DNA of 64,000 bases from Streptomyces sp. ICC1 (GTDB taxonomy: Bacteria; Actinomycetota; Actinomycetes; Streptomycetales; Streptomycetaceae). A program made the translations under genes and the position numbers. Under the pieces are notes generated by a model. That model was not told where the DNA came from. It made no database searches and was given only the letters and a program-made list of their open reading frames with translations. This document shows positions 1 through 7,790 of the stretch, one piece after another (positions within the stretch are counted from its first letter, which is position 1; every line of letters begins with the position of its first letter). The stretch lies in assembly GCF_003287935.1 (NCBI RefSeq), contig NZ_CP030287.1, forward strand, positions 3,314,267-3,378,266. The letters run 5' to 3'.

Positions 1-78
1 CGATCTCCTCGGACCTCTCCTGACGCGGGTGGGAAGACCCTGCCGGAATTGCAGAGTTGCGCCGCTTTTGGGGATGCG

Positions 79-165
79 GTGCTGACTCCCGTGCTGACCT
101 GGTGCTGACCTGAAACCCCATGTCAGCACCCCTCGCAACCTGTCCCTTGCTGACTTGGTGCTGAC
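79..165. repeat. GTGCTGAC repeat cluster
   Basis: The octamer GTGCTGAC occurs at 79-86, 91-98, 102-109 and 158-165. An inverted copy, GTCAGCAC, lies at 122-129 and a TTGCTGAC variant at 147-154. Six copies in 87 bp is far above chance. They sit at the left edge of the metal island, outside any convincing gene. A protein-binding array or the flank of an integrated element is possible, but no integrase is visible here. Confidence 0.6.
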
Positions 166-784
166 TACGCAGCGTTGAGAGCGACGTGACTCCGGTCGAG
201 CCGACGCAAATCGGAAGCGGCGGAGAGCTCGGATCGGCTCCGCTGTCGAGGTCCGGTTCGCGCTCAGGGGCGGCCGGCACGACGTCGCGTGAAACCCGGG
301 TGCGCGACCGCACCTGGCGTGCCGCGGGTGCCCTGGCCGACGCGCTCAGATGCCCAGACCAGCGCTGGACCCAGCCTTCGAGTGGCGATCCCGCTGTTCT
401 GCCCATCTCTCCCGGAGGCCGGCGCGCCATGTTGTGGAGAGCCCACAGGGAGCGTGTCGAGGCCACTGCTGTCGCGCCGGTAGAGGTGTCAGGCCTCGCC
501 GAGCGTCCAGTGCTCACTCCGGCGCTGGCATGCGTCGGTGAGAACACGGTCGACCGGGTCGCCGTGGACGAAGCCATCCGCATTACATCGCTCCTAGCGC
601 CCGGTCCAGGCAGAAAACGTTGGGACCGTAGAGCACGAGCCTCAGGGCGGAATGGACGGCATGAGCTGGCGCAGAGGGCGTGCGGGCAGCTCGACTTCAC
701 CCACGACCCGCTGCTCCTTACCGGGAGCATCCGCTGACAGTGTGAGCCGGATCCGCGCCCGCACCCGGGTTGGGCGCCCTCGGA
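166..784. other. no recognisable gene
   Basis: A 183-codon frame runs from a GTG at 186 to 737 on the plus strand. Its third-position GC is clearly lower than in neighbouring genes, its sequence is dominated by Arg, Gly and Ser, and I recognise no domain. I see no convincing gene, RNA or repeat in this stretch. It may be decayed sequence at the island edge. Confidence 0.4.
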
Positions 785-1615
785 TCAGGTTCGGGTCAGA
801 AACGCCAGGAGGGCGGCGCTGGTCTCCTTCGGGTGGGTGAGGAGTCCGCCGTGTGCGGCGTCGGCGATGACCGTGAACTCCGCCTGGGGTAGGGCGTCGG
901 CGGAGATCTTGGCGGCGCGGGGCGGGAAGTAGAAGTCGTGCTCGAAGGCCAGGACCAGCACCGGGACGGTGATGTCGGTGAGCGCGGCCATGCGGTGCGG
1001 GTCGCGCAGCCAGGCTTGGGCCGCGGTGGCCTGGCCCACCTCCCCGTCGGCGGACGTCCAGAGGTCTTCCTGGGCGGAGAGGAGTTCCAGCCAGGTGCGG
1101 GTCTGCTGCTCGTCGTCGCACAGGACGGCGGGCGGCAGGCTCGACAGCAGGGATTGCAGGCGCGTGAAGGCGGCGGGCAGCCGACCGGTCGTGGCGATCA
1201 GCTCGGCCTCCGCGGCCAGCATGGCGTCGAGGACCCCGGTCACCGGGCCGGCGCCCGCCATGAGCACCACCGAGGCCACCAAGTCGGGCCGGGTGTGGGC
1301 CAGTAGCTCGACGGTGAAGCTCCCCAGTGAGTACCCGATGACCGTAGCGCTGGTGAGGCCGAGGGCGTCCATCAGTCCCGCCAGGTCCCCGGCCATGTCG
1401 GCCATCGCGTACGGGGACGCGGGCGCTTCGGAGGGGGCGACGCCGCGTGCGGCGTAGGTGATCACCTCGAAGCCCGCCCGCACCAGGTCCTCGCGTACCC
1501 CGCACAGCTCCCAGGCCACTGGTGGCATCCCCGTGCCGCCGGCCAGCACCACCGGCCGGCCCCGCCCCGTCCGCTCGTACGCGATCCGCACACCGTTCAC
1601 GACCACCGACTCCAC
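785..1615 (-). CDS. alpha/beta-fold hydrolase
   Basis: 276 residues, cytoplasmic, no signal peptide. The nucleophile elbow GYSLG places the catalytic Ser near residue 96. A late FEHD segment and the AAHGG segment supply the likely acid and His. The fold and length match the esterase / haloperoxidase-like alpha/beta hydrolases; the substrate is not predictable. The GTG at 1615 is chosen because a purine-rich AGGGGG lies just upstream and the conserved N-terminal strand (NGVRIAYE) begins at once. It is divergent from the thiol-redox operon across a 246-bp promoter region, so the two may share control. Confidence 0.8.
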   Translation of the reverse strand: MESVVVNGVRIAYERTGRGRPVVLAGGTGMPPVAWELCGVREDLVRAGFEVITYAARGVAPSEAPASPYAMADMAGDLAGLMDALGLTSATVIGYSLGSFTVELLAHTRPDLVASVVLMAGAGPVTGVLDAMLAAEAELIATTGRLPAAFTRLQSLLSSLPPAVLCDDEQQTRTWLELLSAQEDLWTSADGEVGQATAAQAWLRDPHRMAALTDITVPVLVLAFEHDFYFPPRAAKISADALPQAEFTVIADAAHGGLLTHPKETSAALLAFLTRT

Positions 1616-1765
1616 GCACGCCCCCTGGTCCCGCACCGTTCCTTCGGGGCAGGATGCCCGCCGCAGACAGAAGAGTCCATCGACTCGGACACCTGGACGG
1701 CGGTGGCGTTTCGTGCTCGCGCGGTCTCGGGTCCGATCGGTGCAGAGGCCCCATATCGAGCACAT

Positions 1766-1789
1766 ATCAACGTCCATTAGTTTGTTGAT
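1766..1789. promoter_or_regulatory. inverted repeat, candidate ArsR/SmtB operator
   Basis: ATCAAC (1766-1771) and GTTGAT (1784-1789) form a perfect inverted repeat with a 12-bp AT-rich spacer. It lies between the hydrolase and the DsbA-like gene. The layout resembles known ArsR/SmtB operators, and a CadC-like sensor is encoded in the operon downstream. The assignment is inferred from layout. Confidence 0.45.
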
Positions 1790-1861
1790 GCGACGCCCGC
1801 TTCCCATCAGGGACGGGTGGTTGCTGTCCCCTGCCCCATTCCTCTTGATCGCCGGATGGAC

Positions 1862-2530
1862 ATGACGAAGAACCTGAAGATCTCCCTGGGCCTGGTCGCC
1901 CTGGTGCTGGCCGTGGTCGCCGCCCTGCTGCTGGCCAACCGCTCGCCGGACGCCGCACCGGCAGGTGACGGGACGGGCACCGGCGAAGCCGCTGCCGCTT
2001 CGGTGCTGGTGCGCCCCGACAGCCACCGCCTGTCCACGGCGAAGGACGGCAAGGTCACCGTGGTGGAGTTCCTCGACCTGGAGTGCGAATCGTGCCGGGC
2101 CGCGTTCCCGGACGTCGAGTGGCTTCGCAAGGAGTACGAAGGACGGGTCACCTTCGTGATGCGGTACTTCCCGATCCCCAGCCACCGCAACGCCGAGCTC
2201 GCCGCTGCGGCCGTGGAGGCCGCCGGGGCGCAGGGGAAGCTGGAGGAGATGTACACGAAGATGTACGAGACCCAGGCGAGCTGGGGGGATCAGCAGGTCT
2301 CGCACGAGGAGACGTTCCGCGGTTTCGCCCGGGAGCTGGGCCTGGACATGGCGGCGTTCGAGAAGGCGTGGAAGGACCCCGCGACCGCCGCGCGGGTGAA
2401 GAAGGACCGTGAGGACGGGATCAGCCTCGGAGTGCAGGGCACGCCGACGTTCTTCGTCAACGGCAAGCGCCCGAAGATCACCGGCTACGACAGCTTCAAG
2501 GCCGTGATCGAGGCGGAGCTGGCCAAGTGA
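1862..2530 (+). CDS. membrane-anchored DsbA-like thioredoxin-fold protein
   Basis: 222 residues from the ATG at 1862; an in-frame ATG six bases earlier is an alternative. An N-terminal membrane segment (about 5-25) is followed by a DsbA/DSBA-like domain outside the membrane with the CxxC motif CESC at 75-78 and the cis-Pro loop GTPTFF near the C-terminus. The family oxidises or isomerises disulfides in exported proteins. Its stop overlaps the start of the VKOR homologue by four bases (GTGA), and VKOR is the usual reoxidant for actinobacterial DsbA-like proteins. The pair therefore makes a complete oxidising system. Confidence 0.88.
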   Translation: MTKNLKISLGLVALVLAVVAALLLANRSPDAAPAGDGTGTGEAAAASVLVRPDSHRLSTAKDGKVTVVEFLDLECESCRAAFPDVEWLRKEYEGRVTFVMRYFPIPSHRNAELAAAAVEAAGAQGKLEEMYTKMYETQASWGDQQVSHEETFRGFARELGLDMAAFEKAWKDPATAARVKKDREDGISLGVQGTPTFFVNGKRPKITGYDSFKAVIEAELAK

Positions 2531-3174
2531 CCGCCACCGCACAGCGGTCCGGGTCCGGCCCGGTGGGGCCCGCCGGCTTCCCCCTCGTTCCGGGAGCCCG
2601 GCTGCTCGCTCTGATCCTCACCGTCGGGGGTGCGCTGGGCCTGCTCGCCGCGTTCACCCTGACGGTCGAGAAGATCGCGCTGCTCAAGGACCCCTCGTAC
2701 AAGCCGTCGTGCAGCATCAACCCGATCCTGTCCTGCGGGTCGGTGATGACCACCCCGCAGGCGGAGGCCTTCGGCTTCCCGAACCCACTGCTGGGCATCG
2801 CCGGGTTCGCCGTGGTCACCGCTCTGGGTGTGGTGCTGCTGACCGGGGCGCTGTTGCCGCGCTGGATGTGGCTGGCCGTGCAGGCCGGGGTCACCTTCGG
2901 GGTGGTGTTCGTGCACTGGCTGATCTTCCAGAGCCTCTACCGGATCGATGCCCTGTGCCCGTACTGCATGGCGGTGTGGGCGGTGATGATCCCGGTCTTC
3001 TGGTACACGACGCTGCGCAATCTGACCCACGGCGTCCTGCCGGTACCCGCGCCGCTGCGCGGCGGTGTCCGGGTGGCGGCCTCGCTCCACGGAGTGGTGC
3101 TGACCGTCTGGTTCCTGCTGATCGCCGGGCTGATCCTGCAGCGGTTCTGGCTGTACTGGACCAGCCTCCTCTAA
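2527..3174 (+). CDS. vitamin K epoxide reductase (VKOR) family protein
   Basis: 215 residues, polytopic membrane protein with four or five helices. It has the two VKOR cysteine pairs: Cys62 and Cys70 in the loop, and the redox centre CPYC at 144-147. Bacterial VKOR transfers electrons from reduced DsbA-like partners to quinone and so replaces DsbB. The GTG start lies inside the stop of the DsbA-like gene, which implies translational coupling. The operon continues with reducing-side components (TlpA-like, CcdA), so the locus encodes both oxidising and reducing arms of extracytoplasmic thiol chemistry. Confidence 0.9.
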   Translation: MTATAQRSGSGPVGPAGFPLVPGARLLALILTVGGALGLLAAFTLTVEKIALLKDPSYKPSCSINPILSCGSVMTTPQAEAFGFPNPLLGIAGFAVVTALGVVLLTGALLPRWMWLAVQAGVTFGVVFVHWLIFQSLYRIDALCPYCMAVWAVMIPVFWYTTLRNLTHGVLPVPAPLRGGVRVAASLHGVVLTVWFLLIAGLILQRFWLYWTSLL

Positions 3175-3212
3175 CCCCTGCCGTCCCCGTCACGAAGGCT
3201 GTACCCCTGCTC

Positions 3213-3815
3213 ATGAGTACCTCCCTCCCCGTCTTCGGCCGCCTACGTGCCGCACGCCGGGCCGCTGCTGTCGCCGCCGTGCTCGCGGTGGCCGTGTCGG
3301 CCGCGGGATGTGCGCCCGGCAACACCCCCGCTTCCTCGTCCGCGCCGGCGGCCGCGGGCCTGGCGCCGGTACCGGCCGCCGACCGCAAGAAGGCGCCGGA
3401 CCTGGAGGGCGAAAGTCTGACCGGTGAACGGCTTCAACTCGCCGACCACCGCGGCAAGGTGGTCGTCCTCAATGTGCGGGGTCCCTGGTGCGCGCCGTGC
3501 CGGGCCGAGGCTCCGAACCTTCAAAAGGTCTACGAGGACACTCGTGAGCAGGGTGTGGTCTTCCTCGGTATCAACACGCGTGATGCCGGCCAGGACAACG
3601 CGCTCGCGTTCGAGGAGACCTACGGGATGACCTACCCCAGCCTGTGGGACCCGGACGGCAAGCAGCTTCTGAAGTTCAAGGGCACCATCTCTCCGTCCTC
3701 GATCCCGAGCACCCTGGTGATCGACCGCGAGGGGCGCATCGCGACCAGCGCGATGAAGGCCCTCTCCGAACAGGAACTGCGGTCCATGCTCGAACCCGTA
3801 CTGAAGGAGGGCTGA
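3213..3815 (+). CDS. TlpA/ResA-like thioredoxin-fold lipoprotein
   Basis: 200 residues from ATG 3213. A basic, hydrophobic signal peptide ends in a lipobox (AAGC, Cys33), predicting a lipoprotein on the outer face of the membrane. The TlpA-type thioredoxin domain has WCAPC with Cys93 and Cys96 and a cis-Pro at SIPST. Such proteins take electrons from CcdA and reduce disulfides, classically apocytochrome c or copper-chaperone cysteines. The ccdA gene follows three bases after the stop, so the two almost certainly work together. Confidence 0.88.
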   Translation: MSTSLPVFGRLRAARRAAAVAAVLAVAVSAAGCAPGNTPASSSAPAAAGLAPVPAADRKKAPDLEGESLTGERLQLADHRGKVVVLNVRGPWCAPCRAEAPNLQKVYEDTREQGVVFLGINTRDAGQDNALAFEETYGMTYPSLWDPDGKQLLKFKGTISPSSIPSTLVIDREGRIATSAMKALSEQELRSMLEPVLKEG

Positions 3816-3818
3816 ACC

Positions 3819-4571
3819 GTGGTCCTGGCTGCCGCGTTCGACACCACCGTGCTCACCGGCTCCGTCCTACTGGCCGTACCCGTCGCGGCGCTCGCCGGAC
3901 TGGTGTCCTTCTTCTCCCCGTGCGTACTGCCCCTGGTGCCCGGCTACCTCTCCTACGTCACCGGGGTCAGCGGCGCGGACCTGGCCGACGTGCGCCGGGG
4001 CCGGATCCTGGCGGGCACCCTGCTCTTCCTCGCCGGGTTCACGGCCGTGTTCGTCTCCTTCGGCGCCTTGTTCGGATACGCAGGGAACACCCTCCTGGCC
4101 CACCAGGACCTGCTGATCCGGATCCTGGGCGGGCTGACCATCCTGATGGGCCTGTCATTCATGGGCGTACTGCCCGGCATGCAGAGGGAGTGGCGCTTGC
4201 ACAGGCGCCCGGCCGCAGGGCTGGCCGGCGCCCCGATGCTGGGCGTGCTGTTCGGCCTGGGTTGGACGCCGTGCATCGGCCCGACCCTCGGCGCGGTGCA
4301 GGCGCTGGCGTTCAGCGAGGCCAGCGCCGGACGCGGCGCACTGCTGACCGTGGCCTACTGCCTCGGCCTGGGCGTTCCCTTCCTCGTCGCCGGTCTCGCC
4401 TTCCGCAGGGCCTTGGGTATCTTCGCCTGGGTCAAGAACCACTACCGGTGGGTGATGCGGATCGGCGGCGGCATGATGATCGCCACCGGCATCCTCATGG
4501 TCACCGGGGTGTGGAGCTTCTTGATCGGCCAGATGCAGTCCTGGAGTGCCGGCTTCACCATCGGCATCTGA
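3819..4571 (+). CDS. ccdA: CcdA thiol-disulfide membrane transporter
   Basis: 250 residues, six predicted transmembrane helices. The two essential cysteines are visible in their usual settings: FFSPCVLP (Cys35) and GWTPCIGP (Cys152). CcdA passes reducing equivalents from cytoplasmic thioredoxin across the membrane to TlpA/ResA-type proteins. It starts with GTG directly after the TlpA-like gene, with GGAGG overlapping that gene's last codons. No cytochrome-c biogenesis genes are adjacent. The partner set here is TlpA-like plus Sco1, which points to metal or disulfide chemistry. Confidence 0.9.
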   Translation: MVLAAAFDTTVLTGSVLLAVPVAALAGLVSFFSPCVLPLVPGYLSYVTGVSGADLADVRRGRILAGTLLFLAGFTAVFVSFGALFGYAGNTLLAHQDLLIRILGGLTILMGLSFMGVLPGMQREWRLHRRPAAGLAGAPMLGVLFGLGWTPCIGPTLGAVQALAFSEASAGRGALLTVAYCLGLGVPFLVAGLAFRRALGIFAWVKNHYRWVMRIGGGMMIATGILMVTGVWSFLIGQMQSWSAGFTIGI

Positions 4572-4631
4572 ACCGGGTCCCGGACCAGAGCACTGCCACC
4601 GCACCGCCCCCGAGACGAAGGACCCCGTGAC

Positions 4632-5000
4632 GTGACCGAGGAGCACCAGGACGCGTGTGACCTGCTGTGCCTGGACCTGCCCGTGGCGGAGGAGATCCGC
4701 CGCCGGATGCCGGCCCTGCCGACGCTCGAATCGGCTGCCACCGCCGCCAAAGCGCTCGCCGACCCCACCCGACTGAAGGTGGCCGCCGCCCTGGCCGAGG
4801 GCGGCGAGCTGTGCGTCTGCGACCTCGCCTGGGTGGTCGGACAGGCCCAGAACCTGGTCTCGCACCACCTGCGTCAGCTCCGTACCGCGGGTCTCGCCGT
4901 ATCGCGCAGGGACGGACGGCTGGTCATGTACAGCCTCACCGAGCGAGGCAAGGCCCTGGCCGGCACGGTTCTGGCCCTTGCCGCGGCCGAACCCTCCTGA
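4632..5000 (+). CDS. CadC-like ArsR/SmtB metal sensor
   Basis: 122 residues with a winged-helix ArsR/SmtB fold. The alpha3N ligand set typical of Cd/Pb/Bi-sensing CadC is present: an N-terminal pair (Cys9, Cys13) and ELCVCDLAW (Cys61, Cys63). Apo-repressors of this family bind promoter DNA and release it on metal binding. Because it sits inside the thiol-redox operon, it probably controls that operon through the inverted repeat near 1766. The GTG at 4632 is the start; a GTG at 4627 is out of frame. The exact metal cannot be read from sequence, but thiolate-rich sites favour Cd, Pb or As(III). Confidence 0.85.
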   Translation: MTEEHQDACDLLCLDLPVAEEIRRRMPALPTLESAATAAKALADPTRLKVAAALAEGGELCVCDLAWVVGQAQNLVSHHLRQLRTAGLAVSRRDGRLVMYSLTERGKALAGTVLALAAAEPS

Positions 5001-5028
5001 TCTTTCCCGCACTCGAAAGCCCACCACG

Positions 5029-5718
5029 ATGAACGGACACCTTGTGACGCCCGCGACGAACCGCATCCGGACCGCCTGCGCGGCAACTCTGGCCCTGGCC
5101 GCGGCACTCACCCTGACCGCGTGCGGCTCCTCGCAGCCCCACCACCCGGGTACGGCGGATCAGGTCGTCTCCCGGCCCGCGGGCAGTTCCCCGTACAAGG
5201 GCACCGAGCTGTCGAAGCCGTTCGCCAAGCCCGCCCTGGTCCTCACGGGCGCCGACGGCCAGCCCTTCGACCTGCGCGAGCGGACCGCCGGACGGACCGT
5301 GCTGCTGTTCTTCGGTTACAGCAGCTGCCCCGACGTCTGCCCCACCACCATGGGGGACGTCGCCGTCGCCCTGGGCAAGCAGCCCCAGGAGATCCGCGAC
5401 AACACCCAGGTCGTCTTCGTGACGACCGACCCCGAGCGCGATACCCCGGCCGCCCTCGACAAGTGGCTCGACGCCTTCTCCCCTTCCTTCATCGGGCTCT
5501 CCGGCAACCTGGAGCAGGTCAAGAAGGCCGCCATCGGAGTCGGGATCGCCATCGAAGACCCCAAGAAGCATCACGACGGGTCCGTCACCTCCGACCACGG
5601 TGCCCAGGTCCTGGCCTTCACCCCCGACGGCGAAGGCCGCGTCGTCTACACCAGCGGCACCACCGTGGACGACTTCACGCACGACCTGCCGCTCCTGGCG
5701 AAGAACACCCGTAGCTGA
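5029..5718 (+). CDS. Sco1/SenC-like copper lipoprotein
   Basis: 229 residues from ATG 5029; a GTG at 5044 preceded by GGA is a good alternative start. A signal peptide ends in the lipobox LTAC (Cys32). The Sco domain carries CPDVC (Cys100, Cys104) and the conserved distal His in DHGAQV (His191), the classical Cu site. Sco proteins deliver copper to cytochrome oxidase or act as thiol-disulfide proteins. No oxidase genes are nearby, so a thiol or metal-detoxification role next to CcdA and TlpA is plausible. Confidence 0.86.
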   Translation: MNGHLVTPATNRIRTACAATLALAAALTLTACGSSQPHHPGTADQVVSRPAGSSPYKGTELSKPFAKPALVLTGADGQPFDLRERTAGRTVLLFFGYSSCPDVCPTTMGDVAVALGKQPQEIRDNTQVVFVTTDPERDTPAALDKWLDAFSPSFIGLSGNLEQVKKAAIGVGIAIEDPKKHHDGSVTSDHGAQVLAFTPDGEGRVVYTSGTTVDDFTHDLPLLAKNTRS

Positions 5719-5744
5719 CCACTCATCCCCACCCGCTCCCGTAA

Positions 5745-6125
5745 TTCACCGCCCTGGCCGGGCTCACCGGCTACCTGGTCATCACCTACTTCACCCGGAA
5801 GGGATGCGGCCACGGCTACGAGGACGCCGGGCATCGCGCCCTGCACGCCCCCCGGACGGAAGCGCGGGAGCGACTGTCCCCGTGGCTGGCCGTGTCGGCC
5901 GTCAGCCCCGCGGCCGGCGTCCTGCTCGCCACCATCCGCCCGCTGCCCGCCTCCCTCACCCCGGTACTGCTGGCGATGGTGGGCGGGGTCCTCCTGCGGA
6001 CCGCCGTCGTCGGACTGAAACTCGCCGCAGCCAAGCGCAGGTCCGGGGAACTGCGCGGCTGGCACATCTCCGTGTCCGTCGCCGCGGCGTCCACGATCGG
6101 GGCCGTCATGGTCCTGGCGCACTGA
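5745..6125 (+). pseudogene. membrane-protein frame without a start codon
   Basis: A frame opens after a TAA at 5742 and reads a convincing membrane protein with segments such as GYLVITYF and, further on, SAVSPAAGVLLATI and VSVAAASTIGAVMVL. No ATG, GTG or TTG occurs in frame before a GTG at 5892, which is already inside the protein-like sequence. Either the 5' end was lost or a shorter 77-residue product starts at 5892. I recognise no family. It lies between the Sco gene and the Cys-rich peptide and may be a relic of another operon member. Confidence 0.5.
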
Positions 6126-6258
6126 CGGCACCGCGAGGGGCCGTCCCACCAGACCACAGCAGGCGCCCCGGCAGCCGGCCGGCTCGGTCTGCTGCGGGAA
6201 TGCGACACCGCCGCCGACCGGCGGCACCGAACACAACGACCCGAAGGACGGAAGAAGC

Positions 6259-6429
6259 ATGGGCGCACACTGCTGTGGCAGCACCGCGGCCACGACAGCA
6301 CAGACCGCCGACGCGCAGGACGAGTCCCAGGCCACCGCCCCGCAGGCACCGCCCGCGTCCCCGGACAGCCACGACAGCGAGCCGGCCGCCCCGGCCACGG
6401 TCTGTTCGTCGCAGGGCTGCTGCTCCTGA
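6259..6429 (+). CDS. 56-residue Cys/His-rich small protein
   Basis: ATG at 6259 follows a good ribosome site (AAGGACGGAAGAAG). The peptide starts MGAHCCG, has an Ala/Pro/Asp/Ser linker, and ends CSSQGCCS, so five cysteines and a His cluster at the two ends with none in the middle. I know no matching family. The layout suggests a soft-metal-binding peptide. It lies 79 bp before a CDF transporter, and the P-type ATPase downstream has similar CC clusters at both ends (ECCG and CGCC). Metal buffering or delivery to these exporters is an inference. Confidence 0.6.
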   Translation: MGAHCCGSTAATTAQTADAQDESQATAPQAPPASPDSHDSEPAAPATVCSSQGCCS

Positions 6430-6508
6430 CACCGTGCGCCGTCGGGCACCGGCCGCCGCGCCGGTCCCCGACGGCGGCGCAGGAACGTTCTCAGGCTGAA
6501 AGGCAGAA

Positions 6509-7330
6509 ATGAGCGTTCGCCACGCCCACGGCTCCCACCCGCACACCGACCACCACCACGAGGTGAGCCCGGACTCCGACCGGCGCTATCCCACCGCGGC
6601 CCTCGCGCTGATCGCCGCACTCATGGCCGCCGAGGTCGCCGTCGGACTGACCGTAGGCTCCCTCGCACTGATCTCGGACGCCGCGCACCTGCTCGCCGCC
6701 GTGCTCGGGTATGAGGCCGCGATCCGCCTCATCGACCCGCCCCAGGTGCAGGGTGGGCCGGTCCTCCTCACCGCCCTGGGAGGAGTCGCCGTGAATATCA
6801 TCGCGGTCCGGCTGATCGTCAAGGCCAACCGCACCAGCCTGAACGTCGAAGGTGCCTTCCAGCATCTGCTCAACGACCTGTGGGCCTTCACCGCCACCGC
6901 CGCGGCCGGCCTGGTCGTACTGCTCACCGGATTCACCCGCGCCGACCCGCTCGCCTCGCTGCTCGTCGTGGCGCTCATGGCCAAAGCCGGGTACGCGCTG
7001 GAACGCGAATCGTGGAAGGTCCTCCTCGAAGCCGCACCCGCGGACCTCGACCCCGAACGCATCGGAGCGGAACTCGCCTCCTGGCCGGGCGTGGCCGGGC
7101 TCCGCCACCTGCACATCTGGACGATCACCTCCGGCTACCCCGCCCTCAGCGCCCACCTCCTGGTCCGCGACGGCCGAGACTGCCACGCGCTGCGCAGCGC
7201 ACTGCAGGACCACCTGGCCACGGCGTACGGGATCAGCCACGCCACCCTGCAGACGGGCCACACCCAGCACCCGGAGGCCCTCGAGGGGCCGGTGCACTGC
7301 GCCGCCCCGCGCGGCACCACTCACCATTAG
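6509..7330 (+). CDS. CDF-family cation efflux protein, internally shortened
   Basis: 273 residues with the CDF hallmarks: a His-rich N-terminus, SLALISDAAH in TM2, the second metal-site helix FQHLLND, and a C-terminal cytoplasmic domain with HLHIW. The family exports Zn, Cd or Co against protons. In full-length members the first metal-site motif reads HxxxD and is followed by TM2-TM3. Here DAAHLLAAVLGYEA joins TM2 straight to the end of TM4, so roughly 45-50 residues, including the first-site Asp, appear to be missing in frame. The protein is probably non-functional or altered. ATG 6509 follows CTGAAAGG. Confidence 0.82.
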   Translation: MSVRHAHGSHPHTDHHHEVSPDSDRRYPTAALALIAALMAAEVAVGLTVGSLALISDAAHLLAAVLGYEAAIRLIDPPQVQGGPVLLTALGGVAVNIIAVRLIVKANRTSLNVEGAFQHLLNDLWAFTATAAAGLVVLLTGFTRADPLASLLVVALMAKAGYALERESWKVLLEAAPADLDPERIGAELASWPGVAGLRHLHIWTITSGYPALSAHLLVRDGRDCHALRSALQDHLATAYGISHATLQTGHTQHPEALEGPVHCAAPRGTTHH

Positions 7331-7348
7331 TACAGCCTCGGCTTAATT

Positions 7349-7360
7349 CAGCGTTCGCTG
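7349..7360. promoter_or_regulatory. palindrome upstream of the CmtR-like gene
   Basis: CAGCG (7349-7353) and CGCTG (7356-7360) form a perfect dyad around TT, with weaker symmetry outside it. It lies 20 bp upstream of the chosen start of the CmtR-like regulator, in the 49-bp gap after the CDF gene. It is a likely autoregulatory operator for the cmtR-ATPase pair; this is inferred from position. Confidence 0.45.
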
Positions 7361-7379
7361 TAACGTGAGGAGCATGGAG

Positions 7380-7790
7380 ATGCAACAGGACAGGGGCCTC
7401 GCCGTGGCGGTCGACGCCGGCGCGCTGGCCCGAGTAGGTACGGCCCTGGCCGACGAAACGCGGCGCAGGCTGCTGCTGGCGCTACTCGAAGCGCCCGCTT
7501 ACCCCTCCGACCTCGCCGACCGCCTCGGACTGACCCGCGGCAACGTCTCGAACCACCTGTCCTGCCTGCGAGGCTGCGGACTGGTCAAGCCGATCCCGGT
7601 CGGCCGCCGGGTGCGCTACGAGCTGGCGGATCCCAAGCTGGCGCACGCGCTCGCCGAGCTGGCCGCGCTCGTCCTGCTGGTCGACCACCAGGGTAAGCCC
7701 GACCAGGCCTGTGACCCGGACGGCGCCTGCTGCGCCTCCGACGGCGAGAGGGCCGATCACGCCCGGAGCCTGGAGGCCCGTCATGGCTGA
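7380..7790 (+). CDS. cmtR: CmtR-like Cd/Pb-responsive ArsR repressor
   Basis: 136 residues. The DNA-recognition helix segment LTRGNVSNHLSCLRGCG carries Cys62 and Cys66, the same arrangement as the two helix-4 cysteines of mycobacterial CmtR. The C-terminal tail (Cys111, Cys117, Cys118) can supply the third ligand from the other subunit. CmtR represses a Cd/Pb efflux ATPase and is released by metal, which fits the ATPase gene that overlaps its 3' end by eight bases. ATG 7380 is preferred over ATG 7374 and GTG 7365 because GAGGAG (7367-7372) is then seven bases away. Confidence 0.85.
   Translation: MQQDRGLAVAVDAGALARVGTALADETRRRLLLALLEAPAYPSDLADRLGLTRGNVSNHLSCLRGCGLVKPIPVGRRVRYELADPKLAHALAELAALVLLVDHQGKPDQACDPDGACCASDGERADHARSLEARHG

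Noticed and set aside
186..737. 183-codon plus-strand frame at the left edge
   Set aside because: Third-position GC is too low for this genome and no domain is visible; reported as non-coding.
642..1763. Long Arg/Gly-rich minus-strand frame over the hydrolase
   Set aside because: It is the shadow of the alpha/beta hydrolase in another frame; composition is typical of antisense high-GC frames.
3819..5718. Cytochrome c biogenesis cluster (ccdA, TlpA/ResA, Sco1)
   Set aside because: No cytochrome, heme-lyase or oxidase genes are adjacent; metal sensors and efflux genes dominate the context.
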